Shown in pieces: positions 8,039 through 15,671 of a DNA stretch of 64,000 bases. The position numbers and the translations under genes are program-made. Location of the stretch: positions 310,001-374,000 of the forward strand of contig CAVUHL010000003.1 in the NCBI GenBank assembly GCA_963741305.1, in the 5' to 3' direction. Numbering within the stretch: position 1 is the first letter of the stretch; each line of letters starts with the position of its first letter. Source of the stretch: DATMER01 sp963741305. GTDB taxonomy: Bacteria; Acidobacteriota; Thermoanaerobaculia; Multivoradales; UBA5704. Below the pieces are notes generated by a model. It was not told where the DNA came from and did no database searches. It saw nothing but the letters and a program-made list of their open reading frames with translations.

Positions 8039-9055
8039 ATGAGACTTGAAGAGAACATTTCTGGGCTGGAGCTGGCTCCCGGGGCCCACAACGCGATCCA
8101 TACCTGCCTCCGGCTGCAGCCGGAGGAGCGCGTCACCATCATCACCGACCTGGAGACCCTCGAGATCGCCGGCGCCCTGGTGCGCGAGATCGAGAGCGTC
8201 GGCGCCGAGCACCGGACCTTCGTGCTGGAGGATCACGCTCCGCGCCCCCTGGCCTTCATGCCGAAGGAGATCCTGGACGACCTGGAGCTGTCGCAGGTCA
8301 GCATCTTCGCGGCCCAGGCTCACCAGGGCGAGCTGCCCTCGCGCATCGCCATGACCAGCGTCATCAACCGGCGGCGGATCCGCCACGGTCACATGGTCAA
8401 CATCGACCGCCAGTGCATGATCGAGGGCATGCGCGCCGACTTCCTGGAGGTCGACGCCCTGAGCCAGCGCCTGGTGGAGAGGGCCCGCCAGGCGAAGCAG
8501 ATCCGCGTCACCTCCCGCGCCGGGACCGATCTGGTGGCCGACTTCGCGCCCCATCTCAAATGGCTCAAGACGAGCGGCATCATCTCCCCTGACAAGTGGG
8601 GCAACCTGCCGGGCGGCGAGGTCTTCACCTCTCCCTGGACGGTCAACGGCCGCTTCGTCTGCGACGGCGTGGTGGGCGACTACCTCTGCCGCAAGTACGG
8701 CGACCTGCGCGGCACACCGCTGACCATCGAGGTCAGGGACAGCCGCATCGCAGGCCTCGACTGCGTCAACGAGGAGCTGCTGGAAGAGTTCCGGCGCTAC
8801 ACCGCGACTGACGAGAACAGCGACCGGGTGGGGGAGTTCGCCATCGGCACCAACATCGCGGTCGAGGACGTGCGGGGCAACATCCTGCAGGATGAGAAGA
8901 TCCCGGGCGTCCACATCGCCTTCGGCCACCCCTACGCCGAGCACACCGGCCAGGACTGGGTTTCCACGACCCACATCGACTGCGTCGCGCCGCACGAGGT
9001 CACCGTCCGGATGGACGGCGAAGCGGTCATGCGCGACGGCCAGTTCCTGATCTGA
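8039..9055 (+). CDS. M29-like (AmpS-type) aminopeptidase
   Basis: This 338-residue protein has the layout of M29 leucyl aminopeptidases: LQPEERVTIITDLETLEI at the N-terminus, a central NRRRIRHGHMVNIDRQC, and IRVTSRAGTDLVADFAP. The C-terminal metal-ligand region includes GNLPGGEVFTSP, VGEFAIGTNIAVEDVRGNIL, HIAFGHPYAEHTGQDWVST and HIDCVAPH. These give the Glu/His ligands for a two-metal site. The start is the ATG 28 bases after the GCS2 stop; a longer upstream frame overlaps that gene and is rejected. In this operon the enzyme could trim, recycle or break down the small amide product. Confidence 0.8.
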   Translation: MRLEENISGLELAPGAHNAIHTCLRLQPEERVTIITDLETLEIAGALVREIESVGAEHRTFVLEDHAPRPLAFMPKEILDDLELSQVSIFAAQAHQGELPSRIAMTSVINRRRIRHGHMVNIDRQCMIEGMRADFLEVDALSQRLVERARQAKQIRVTSRAGTDLVADFAPHLKWLKTSGIISPDKWGNLPGGEVFTSPWTVNGRFVCDGVVGDYLCRKYGDLRGTPLTIEVRDSRIAGLDCVNEELLEEFRRYTATDENSDRVGEFAIGTNIAVEDVRGNILQDEKIPGVHIAFGHPYAEHTGQDWVSTTHIDCVAPHEVTVRMDGEAVMRDGQFLI

Positions 9056-9063
9056 CCCCGGCG

Positions 9064-10248
9064 ATGGTTCCGGAGCTGCGGCGGGCCTACAACGAAGCCT
9101 TCACCGAGGAGCGCTACCTCGGCCTCCTGCGCGGTCTGGAGGCCGATTGCGGCTGCCCGGTCGACTTCCGGATCTCCGAGACCCCGCTCTTCCTCTCGCA
9201 GGAGATCACCCGCGAGCTCGAAAAAGCCGCCTGGGAGATCCTCGAGGCTGTCACCTCGGACAGTTACCTCGGCCAGAGCGGCCGCGCCGTGCCCGCCGGC
9301 CTGTCGGTCCCTGGCGAGGACGCGCAGCCCGTCTTCCTCCAGATCGATTTTGCCCTTGCCCTGGACGGAGACAGGATCGTGCCGCGGCTCATCGAGCTGC
9401 AGGGGTTCCCCTCGCTCTATGGCTTCCAGTGGCTGCTCGACCGCGCCTTCCGGGCCAATTTCGACATCCCCTCGGGCGTGAGCCCCTATTTCTCGGGCCT
9501 GGACGAGGCCACCTACGTGGACTGCCTGCGCGAGGTGATCGTGGGGGACTGCGATCCCGGACAGGTGATCCTCCTGGAAGTCGATCCCGAGCAGCAGAAG
9601 ACCCGCTGCGACTTCAAGGCCACCGAGAAGCTCCTGGGGATCTCGACCGTCTGCCCGCGCGACGTGCGAGAGAGCGGCGGCCGGCTTGTCTACGATAAAG
9701 ACATCCCCATCCGGAGGATCTACAACCGGGTGATCTTCGACGAGCTGCAGAGGAAGGGGCTCACCTTCGACCACCTGTTCCGGCGCGACATCCGCGAGCT
9801 GGGCGCCGAGTGGGTGGGGCATCCCAACTGGTACTTGAAGATCAGCAAATTCTGCCTGCCTTTCCTCCATACCCCCTACGCTCCGGAGGCGCACTTCGTG
9901 AGCGAGCTGCCCGAGGTCCCCGCGGACTTGGAGGACTGGGTGCTCAAGCCGCTCTTCTCCTTCGCCGGCCTGGGGGTCGAGCTGGGTCCGAGCCCGGAGC
10001 GCCTGTGCGCGATCGAAAACCCGGAGGACTGGCTCCTTCAGAGGAAGATCGAGTACGCCCCGGTGGTGGAGACCCTGGACGTGCCCGCCAAGGCCGAGGT
10101 CCGGATGATGTTCGCCTGGAAGGAGGGCCGTCCCCGCCTCATCAACAACCTGGTGCGCATGAGCAAGGGAAAGATGATGGGGGTCGACTTCAACAAGAAC
10201 AAGACGTGGGTGGGTGGCACCCTGGGGTACCACCCACCGGCCCGGTAG
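9064..10248 (+). CDS. Second ATP-grasp-like protein of the operon
   Basis: This 394-residue protein is conserved in form but has no assigned function. PRLIELQGFPSLYGFQWLL and DWVLKPLFSFAGLGVELGP look like the acidic and glycine-rich nucleotide loops of an ATP-grasp enzyme, and IENPEDWLLQRKIEYAP resembles the adenine-binding strand. The order of these blocks suggests a permuted or divergent ATP-grasp. The C-terminus (RLINNLVRMSKGKMMGVDFN) is well ordered and Asn-rich, consistent with metal binding. It starts eight bases after the M29 stop with no clear ribosome-binding site, so translational coupling is likely. It closes the operon. Confidence 0.65.
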   Translation: MVPELRRAYNEAFTEERYLGLLRGLEADCGCPVDFRISETPLFLSQEITRELEKAAWEILEAVTSDSYLGQSGRAVPAGLSVPGEDAQPVFLQIDFALALDGDRIVPRLIELQGFPSLYGFQWLLDRAFRANFDIPSGVSPYFSGLDEATYVDCLREVIVGDCDPGQVILLEVDPEQQKTRCDFKATEKLLGISTVCPRDVRESGGRLVYDKDIPIRRIYNRVIFDELQRKGLTFDHLFRRDIRELGAEWVGHPNWYLKISKFCLPFLHTPYAPEAHFVSELPEVPADLEDWVLKPLFSFAGLGVELGPSPERLCAIENPEDWLLQRKIEYAPVVETLDVPAKAEVRMMFAWKEGRPRLINNLVRMSKGKMMGVDFNKNKTWVGGTLGYHPPAR

Positions 10249-10264
10249 TTCCTGGTAAAGCGTC

Positions 10265-10891
10265 CTAGTAGAGGTTGTTGACGGCGTTGTCGTCGTCCGC
10301 CTCGGTCGAGGCCGGACCGTTGTTGCAGGCGCTGACCGAGGGGAACATGGTGGCGCCGCTCACGTTGCTGTGGCCGATGCCCAGCAGGTGGCCGACCTCG
10401 TGAACCATCACGCCCTCGATGCGGAACTCGGTTCCCGAGCACGCCTCGCCCGCGTCCGCCCAGTTGTGCGCGGTGTTGGTCACGATGTCGGCGTCGTAGA
10501 TGCGGTAGGTGCCGTTGCTGCGCTGGGTGTAATAGCCGGTGAACGTGGCGGCCAGGCAGTTGCCCGTGCAGGCGCCCACCGGATCGCGGAAGTTGAGCAT
10601 CGGAATGCCGTCGCCCAACTGGAAGCTCGCCACCGAGGCCACGGTGGCGTTGACGACCGTGCCGCTGCCCGCGCCGTTCCAGGCCGCGCTAGAGGTGATG
10701 GCGTTGCGGGTGGCGTTACGCCCCATATCAGAGCTCGTGATGCTCGCCTGGCCGCGGTTGTCGACTCTCACGTTGGGATCGCTGTCCCAGGTGCGCCGCG
10801 GGCTGAGGAGGACGTACGCGGAGAGGGAACCCGCCACGAGGCAGGCGAGAACGAAAAGAGCGGACACAGAAACGATCCTGGTTTTCGTCAT
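10265..10891 (-). CDS. Secreted matrixin-like zinc metalloprotease
   Basis: This 208-residue protein has an N-terminal signal peptide (VSALFVLACLVAGSLSAYVL) and the zinc motif HEVGHLLGIGHS near residues 164-175, matching HExxHxxGxxH of M10 matrixins. The following ATMFPS supplies the Met-turn. GTEFRIEGVMVHEVGH is the active-site helix. It is a minimal catalytic domain with no extra C-terminal domain. It follows, 23 bases away, a secreted protein that is also paired with a matrixin at 21.1-22.7 kb, so the two-gene unit is recurrent. Probably exported, acting in the envelope or outside the cell. Confidence 0.85.
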   Translation of the reverse strand: MTKTRIVSVSALFVLACLVAGSLSAYVLLSPRRTWDSDPNVRVDNRGQASITSSDMGRNATRNAITSSAAWNGAGSGTVVNATVASVASFQLGDGIPMLNFRDPVGACTGNCLAATFTGYYTQRSNGTYRIYDADIVTNTAHNWADAGEACSGTEFRIEGVMVHEVGHLLGIGHSNVSGATMFPSVSACNNGPASTEADDDNAVNNLY

Positions 10892-10914
10892 GATCTAGTC
10901 CTTTCCCCGATCCA

Positions 10915-11478
10915 TCAGTTCGCAATACGGCCGGAGCGACGCGCGGTCTCCCGGAGCTGATCCTTGAAGGTATCCAGCCGCACTGCCTGCGGCCGGGCGA
11001 AGGGACGCCCATCCTTGGTCACCACGTTGACGCCCAGATCGAGGGCCGGGACGGCGAAATCGATGCCGGCCTTGTCACGGCGGACGTGATACTGCCCGAA
11101 CTGGTAGCCCTCAACCTTGGCGATCCCAGCCTTCTCCGGGGAGAGGAAAAGAATCATCCGCTCGCCAGCCTTGAACTCGGGGAAGCCGGCGGCCTCCACG
11201 ATGAAGCCATCGACATTGCCGCCGAAAGTCTGCACGCGGACGATCGAAGGAGCTTCGCCGAAGAGAGTGTCTTCGACGCGGACCAATGCCTCGGTCATCA
11301 CCATCCGGCCCGACGGGTCCCAGAACGAGTTGACCTTCAGAACGGTGCCCTGCACCACGGCCTCCGAATTAGCGATGAGCGCAGCATGGTCCATCGCCAC
11401 GAAAGTGGAGGCTCCCAGAGGGAGAGTGGCCAGAACGAACAACAGGGACAATACGATCGAGAGACGCTTCACGCGCAA
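10915..11478 (-). CDS. Secreted partner protein of matrixin protease (unknown family)
   Basis: This 187-residue protein has a signal peptide (MRVKRLSIVLSLLFVLATLP, cleavage near LGAS). The mature part reads TFVAMDHAALIANSEAVVQG, TEALVRVEDTLFGEAP, VRVQTFGGNVDGF and FKAGERMILFLSPEKAG. The strand-rich pattern, with a repeated V-x-G-x-V...V-x-D-x-L layout, resembles the protein at 21113-21703, which also begins with a Sec signal and precedes a matrixin gene. I do not recognise a named family. Possible roles are protease chaperone, inhibitor or substrate; none is proven. CTCCTTG-type bases just outside the start give an AGGAGG ribosome-binding site on the minus strand. Confidence 0.75.
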   Translation of the reverse strand: MRVKRLSIVLSLLFVLATLPLGASTFVAMDHAALIANSEAVVQGTVLKVNSFWDPSGRMVMTEALVRVEDTLFGEAPSIVRVQTFGGNVDGFIVEAAGFPEFKAGERMILFLSPEKAGIAKVEGYQFGQYHVRRDKAGIDFAVPALDLGVNVVTKDGRPFARPQAVRLDTFKDQLRETARRSGRIAN

Positions 11479-11589
11479 CCTCCTTGTCCTCTTTCAGGAC
11501 AGTGAGCGGTACCGCCGACCATCGGCGGATTGCGTACTGCTGTCTGTCGGATGCAGCCAAACAACAGGCTCTACTTGGTTAGGTACATG

Positions 11590-11772
11590 CCGAGAGGGAT
11601 TCGTGACACCTTTCGTCATGAAGCGTGATGTTCGTTTCGAATCCAGGACGCCTGGCGGGGCAAGGGTTGACCCGCCAAGGGGGCAATCCTTGATCGCGGC
11701 TCAGAGGTTGACCCGGGCAGATCCGGCCTCGCGATCTTGGGGGGCTCCTTTTGGGGAGCCCCCTTTTGTTTT
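11590..11772 (+). ncRNA. Candidate small RNA ending in an intrinsic terminator
   Basis: A plus-strand intrinsic terminator at 11740-11763 has no plus-strand protein gene before it for about 1.5 kb. The preceding stretch can fold into several stems: CCAGG/CCTGG (11643-11655), alternatively GGCGGG 11654-11659 with CCCGCC 11671-11676, CAAGG/CCTTG near 11677-11691, and GATCGCG 11692-11698 with CGCGATC 11730-11736. Two direct copies of AGGTTGACCCG or AGGGTTGACCCG occur. The 5' end is not defined and no known family (6S, SRP, tmRNA) was recognised. Confidence 0.3.
11740..11763 (+). terminator. Plus-strand intrinsic terminator
   Basis: GGGGGCTCC and GGAGCCCCC form a 9-bp stem with a six-base loop (TTTTGG), followed by TTTTGTTTTAG on the plus strand. 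On the minus strand the flank is AAGATCGC, so it is a poor terminator for the multicopper oxidase operon that ends just beside it. Confidence 0.8.
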
Positions 11773-13084
11773 AGCGCCGGATTGCCTCGAAGGCCGTTCG
11801 ATCGGCTGGCTTCGCGACCGCGGCCGCACGGCGCGCCTCGACCGGCATCGCCGTGGTCCCCTCGGGCTGCTCGTAGAAGCCCGGATCCTCGTCGTAGCTC
11901 CGCAGCCCCTCGCGGATCTTCACGACCGTGAACATGCCGCCCATGTAGATCGAGCCGAACGGCCCCTCGCCCGCTCCCATGGGAAGGGAATTGCGCGGCC
12001 TGCCCATGTCCATCATGTGGCCCATGCCGGTGCTGCCCATCGGCATGTAGCCGGGGACCAGCTCCTCGAGCTTCTCCGTCACCCCGGACTGGTCCACACC
12101 GGTCATGACCGGCAGGTTGTGCCCCATCTGATTCATCGTGTGATGCATCTTGTGGCAGTGCAGAGCCCAGTCGCCGGGGTTGTCGGCGATGAACTCGATG
12201 TCGCGGGTGGTGCCGGGAGGGACGTTGATGCTCGTCTCGGGAATCCAGGCGGTTTCCGGCAGCGGTCCGCCGTCGCTGCCCGTCCAGCGGAAGACATGGC
12301 CGTGCAGGTGGATGGGATGGGAATCCATGCTGATGTTGGCAATGCGGATGCGCACCCGGTCGCCGAGCCGGACGATCAGCGGGTCGGTGCCGGGGAAGAC
12401 CCGGCTGTTGAAAGTGAAGACGTTGAAGTCGAGCATCACCGTCGGATCGGGGACCGACGTGCCCGGCTTGATAAACCATTCATTGAGGAAGATCGCGAAG
12501 TCGCGGTCGATCCGGCGCGCCGGCCGCCGAGGGTGAAAGATGAGGAAGCCCATCATACCCATCGACTGTTGCACCATCTCGTCGAAATGCGGATGATACA
12601 TCTGGGTGCCGTGCTGGCGCACCGTGAACTCGTACTTGAAAGTTTCGCCGGGCTCGATCGGCCGCTGGTTCAGGCCGACGACGCCATCCATGCCATTGGG
12701 CAGGAGGACGCCGTGCCAGTGCATGGAAGTGGGCTCGGGGAGGCGGTTTTCCAGATAGATGCGCACCCGGTCCCCCTCCACCGCTTCGATCGTAGGGCCC
12801 GGCGTCTGGCCGTTGTACCCCCAACAATTCACTTTGAATCCGGGTGCGAACTCGCGCACCGCCGGCTCGGCGATCAGGTGGAAAGCCTTGAAACCGTCCT
12901 CCCAGCGCCAAGGCATGGATGAGCCGTTGGGGGTGGTCACCGGGGTGTAGCCGGTCGCCGTTTGACGCGCTTGGGCGGCGAACAGCGGGGTGCGCTGGAG
13001 CAAACCGGCAGCTCCGGCTGTGAGCGTCGCCAAGCCGGAAGCGAGCACGTTGCGCCTCGAGATCGTCGGTGTCTTATTGCTCAT
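11771..13084 (-). CDS. copA: CopA-type multicopper oxidase, Tat-exported
   Basis: This 437-residue protein has a twin-arginine signal (SRRNVLASGLATLTAGAAGL). Copper-site motifs are SMHWHGVLLPNGMDG and MYHPHFDEM in the first domain, then HPIHLHGHVFRW and ALHCHKMHHTMNQMGHN in the last, covering type 1, 2 and 3 copper ligands. The C-terminal part is Met-rich (GYMPMGSTGMGHMMDMG), as in copper-tolerance oxidases. It probably oxidises Cu(I) in the periplasm. Its ATG overlaps the stop of the upstream outer-membrane factor by four bases, placing it last in the minus-strand operon. Confidence 0.9.
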   Translation of the reverse strand: MSNKTPTISRRNVLASGLATLTAGAAGLLQRTPLFAAQARQTATGYTPVTTPNGSSMPWRWEDGFKAFHLIAEPAVREFAPGFKVNCWGYNGQTPGPTIEAVEGDRVRIYLENRLPEPTSMHWHGVLLPNGMDGVVGLNQRPIEPGETFKYEFTVRQHGTQMYHPHFDEMVQQSMGMMGFLIFHPRRPARRIDRDFAIFLNEWFIKPGTSVPDPTVMLDFNVFTFNSRVFPGTDPLIVRLGDRVRIRIANISMDSHPIHLHGHVFRWTGSDGGPLPETAWIPETSINVPPGTTRDIEFIADNPGDWALHCHKMHHTMNQMGHNLPVMTGVDQSGVTEKLEELVPGYMPMGSTGMGHMMDMGRPRNSLPMGAGEGPFGSIYMGGMFTVVKIREGLRSYDEDPGFYEQPEGTTAMPVEARRAAAVAKPADRTAFEAIRR

Positions 13085-14439
13085 TTTTCTTGCTCCGAAA
13101 AGCCGAGCACGCCGCTCATCGCAGCCTCGAGCTCGGTGTGCGCCAGCCAGTAGTCGCGAGTCGCCAGGACCTGCTCGCGCAATGCGTCGGAAAGCCCCTG
13201 CCGGGCGCGGATCAGGTCGAAAGCCCCGCGGAGCATCGCGTTGTACTCCAATTGGGTCAGATAAAGGATCCGCTGCCGGCGCGGCACGATCACGGTCCGG
13301 AGATAGTCGGCGCGCGCTCTCGCTTCGAGCAGCCTCTCGCGGGCGGCGCGGGCCTCCGAACGGGCATTGACGGTCAACGCGTGCAGCCTCTGCTCGGCCA
13401 TCCTCAACGAAGCGGCCGCGCGCGTACGCCCGGCCATGCCGCGGTCGAAGATGGGGATGGGGATGGCCACGGAAGGCCCGGTCGTCTTGGCGCCGTCGGA
13501 TTCGCGCTCGTGCTGCACTCCGAGCGCGAGCGCGTCGTAGCCCGAGGCTCGGGCGAGGGGCAGCGCTTGGCGGGCGGCCTCCACCTCCGCCTGCGCGAGC
13601 GACAGGTCGAGCCGCTGCGGGAAGGCGGCCTCCAACTCTTCGAGAGAGCGCTCCTGTTCGCCCTCCGTGGGCTGCGCTTGGGCAGGGAGCGTCAGCGGCA
13701 GGGTCTCCAGAGCGCCGAGATCGGCCAGCAGCCGCTCGCGGGTCTGCAGCTCGTCAAGCTCGGCGCGCGCGAGGTCGAGCTTGGCCCTCTCGTAGATCGC
13801 CTGCTCGGACTCCAGATCGAGATCGGAGATGTTGCCCGCTTCGTGCTGCCGCCGAGCCAGATCGGCCGAGGCTTCCGCCGCGGCATGGATCGTCCGCTGG
13901 TGGGCGAGCGCCTGCTGCGCCGCCTGCAGAGTGTAGTAATCGGCCCTCACCTCAGCGGCGAAGCCGAGCACCGAGCGCGTCACCCGCAGCCGGGCAGCCT
14001 CGAACCCGGCCTGCCCGAGGGCTCGCCGCCCGCGCAGTTGGAAGAGGTCGATCAGGGTCTGGGTGATCCCGATCTGAAAGGGATTGCTGGGATCTCCGGG
14101 AAATCCCACCTCGCCGTCGAAGACCGGGTTGCGGAGGGTGCTCGCCGCGATCAGGTCGGCGCGCGCCACTCCCAGCCCTTCGAGCGTGGCGAGGAGGTCG
14201 CGGTTGTTGGCGAGCGCGATCTCGACCGCGCGCTCGACCGTCAGCTCGCCTTCGAGGAGCGGCCGCAGGCGCTCGTCAGCGGGTGGCTCGATCGGTTGAT
14301 CCGGGCTCCACTCGATCTTCAGCCCCTGCTCCCCGATCCTCTTCTGTACCTCGGACATGCCGGCATCCCGCGGGACCGAGGCGCACCCGGACGCGAGCAG
14401 CACGGCAAGCGCGGATGCAAGCCAGCTTACCTGCCTCAT
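13081..14439 (-). CDS. TolC/CusC-like outer-membrane efflux lipoprotein
   Basis: This 452-residue protein starts with a lipoprotein signal (MRQVSWLASALAVLLASGCA). The mature part has two long helical repeats with TolC-family signatures: VEIALANNRDLLATLEGLGV, ARADLIAASTLRNPVFDGEV, and the second repeat PQRLDLSLAQAEVEAARQAL with RMAEQRLHALTVNARSEARA. Length fits CusC/CzcC-type factors. A longer in-frame start upstream is rejected because it precedes the signal peptide. It sits between a metal-binding lipoprotein and the multicopper oxidase, pointing to copper export, but no RND pump or membrane-fusion partner is visible here. Confidence 0.87.
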   Translation of the reverse strand: MRQVSWLASALAVLLASGCASVPRDAGMSEVQKRIGEQGLKIEWSPDQPIEPPADERLRPLLEGELTVERAVEIALANNRDLLATLEGLGVARADLIAASTLRNPVFDGEVGFPGDPSNPFQIGITQTLIDLFQLRGRRALGQAGFEAARLRVTRSVLGFAAEVRADYYTLQAAQQALAHQRTIHAAAEASADLARRQHEAGNISDLDLESEQAIYERAKLDLARAELDELQTRERLLADLGALETLPLTLPAQAQPTEGEQERSLEELEAAFPQRLDLSLAQAEVEAARQALPLARASGYDALALGVQHERESDGAKTTGPSVAIPIPIFDRGMAGRTRAAASLRMAEQRLHALTVNARSEARAARERLLEARARADYLRTVIVPRRQRILYLTQLEYNAMLRGAFDLIRARQGLSDALREQVLATRDYWLAHTELEAAMSGVLGFSEQEK

Positions 14440-15095
14440 TCCTCCCTCCTCTCCACCAGGGCCATCCCGCACTTCGGGCACGTTCCGGGGCCGCTGCTGT
14501 TGACCTCGGGGTGCATCGGACATGAGTAGACGGCGACGGGGGCCTGCGATTCGGAGCGCCCGGCGTCGACATGGGTATAGGTGCCTCCATGCCCCGCGTG
14601 ACTGCCGCCCTGGGCCATGGCCTCCGCTCGCTGGGCATCCTGCACCGAGGTCGCGGCGGGGGAGTCGAGCGCGTCGGGGCTCAAGGTCTTCGCCGGCTGG
14701 CCCGGCGAGGGAGCCTCTGGCTCCGGAGCGGGAGCGGGTGCGGCGGGCTGAGAATGCCCGGAATGGTCATGACCGGCTGCTGTCGGCTGGGAATCAGCCG
14801 GGGCGGCATGCCCTTCGGCTCCGTGCCCCATCGCGGAGTGATCGACGGCGCTCCCCTTCGCAGGGGCAGGATGGCCGTCATGGGCCTCATGGCGAGCGCC
14901 ATGCTGATGCCCGGCGCTCGCCCCGGTAGGAGCGGCCTCGGGCATCTCGTGGCCTGCATGGCTTTCATGCCCTTGGGGCGGGGCGCCGTGCTCGTGCTCG
15001 GCGCTCTTGCTGACGGTGTCCTGCTCTTTGCCGCAGCCGAGCGCAATCAGCCCGGCTGCAAGCACAGCCGCGGGCCATCTCTTGTTTCCAAACAT
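14436..15095 (-). CDS. His-rich lipoprotein with heavy-metal-binding domain
   Basis: This 219-residue protein starts MFGNKRWPAAVLAAGLIALG with a lipobox cysteine. A long, low-complexity central region is dense in His, Gly, Ala and Pro (HEHGAPPQGHESHAGHEMPE, GHDHSGHSQPAAPAPAPEPE), typical of metal-scavenging linkers. The C-terminus YSCPMHPEVNSSGPGTCPKC is the heavy-metal-binding domain found in CusB/CopB-type proteins, with ligands CPMHPE and CPKCGM. It likely sequesters Cu or Ag ions at the membrane surface and passes them to the efflux or oxidase system. Its stop overlaps the outer-membrane factor start by four bases. Confidence 0.8.
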   Translation of the reverse strand: MFGNKRWPAAVLAAGLIALGCGKEQDTVSKSAEHEHGAPPQGHESHAGHEMPEAAPTGASAGHQHGARHEAHDGHPAPAKGSAVDHSAMGHGAEGHAAPADSQPTAAGHDHSGHSQPAAPAPAPEPEAPSPGQPAKTLSPDALDSPAATSVQDAQRAEAMAQGGSHAGHGGTYTHVDAGRSESQAPVAVYSCPMHPEVNSSGPGTCPKCGMALVERREE

Positions 15096-15176
15096 CGTCG
15101 TAACCCTCTCCGGTCGAAAGAGAATGGACATCTCTTCCCGGCACACGGCCGGGAAGCCAGACAAGGCGGGAGAGGA

Positions 15177-15515
15177 TCAGGCCAGGGGAATGTGGTCTAT
15201 CGGATGGGCGAACAGGGGAGGCCCGGAGCCGGAAGGCTCGACGGTGGCCCCGGAGACCAGCGAGAAGGCAAAGGCCACCGGCCCGGCCTCGGCAATCGCG
15301 GTCACGTGACAGGCATGCTGGCAGAAAGTGCTGCAGCAGTCGTCATCATCCTGTTGCGTTTCGTGGCGGACCTGCTTGCCGGAAGGCTCCGACTCGTGGC
15401 AGGAAGCCTGTTTGGTTTTCTGCTCCCCATGCCGCGCGCTGCACGGATGAGGTCCCAGGGCAAAACCGAGCCCGAAGACGACGAGGAGCAGCAGGGTAGA
15501 GAGATGACGTGTCAT
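15177..15515 (-). CDS. Small exported Cys/His/Asp-rich protein
   Basis: This 112-residue protein starts MTRHLSTLLLLVVFGLGFAL, a clear signal peptide or membrane anchor. The mature part contains SARHGEQKTKQASCHES, RHETQQDDDDCCSTFCQHAC and HVTAIAEAG, a set of Cys and His residues able to bind metal. The family is unknown, but small proteins of this kind often lead copper-resistance operons. It lies 81 bases upstream of the metal-binding lipoprotein on the same strand. The start was set at the Met of the signal peptide; an earlier in-frame Met lacks support. Confidence 0.6.
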   Translation of the reverse strand: MTRHLSTLLLLVVFGLGFALGPHPCSARHGEQKTKQASCHESEPSGKQVRHETQQDDDDCCSTFCQHACHVTAIAEAGPVAFAFSLVSGATVEPSGSGPPLFAHPIDHIPLA

Positions 15516-15671
15516 GGTTCCGGCCGCGGCCGATCGAAGGGCCGGCAGGCTCACTAACGGTAACACATACGCTGTCGGGTCATTCCCCTTCGATGACCTG
15601 GGAACATTCACGCTCCCTCGACGTACTTCTGTGATAGGAAAAGAGGGTCACACTCTTCCGGAGGTACGCCC

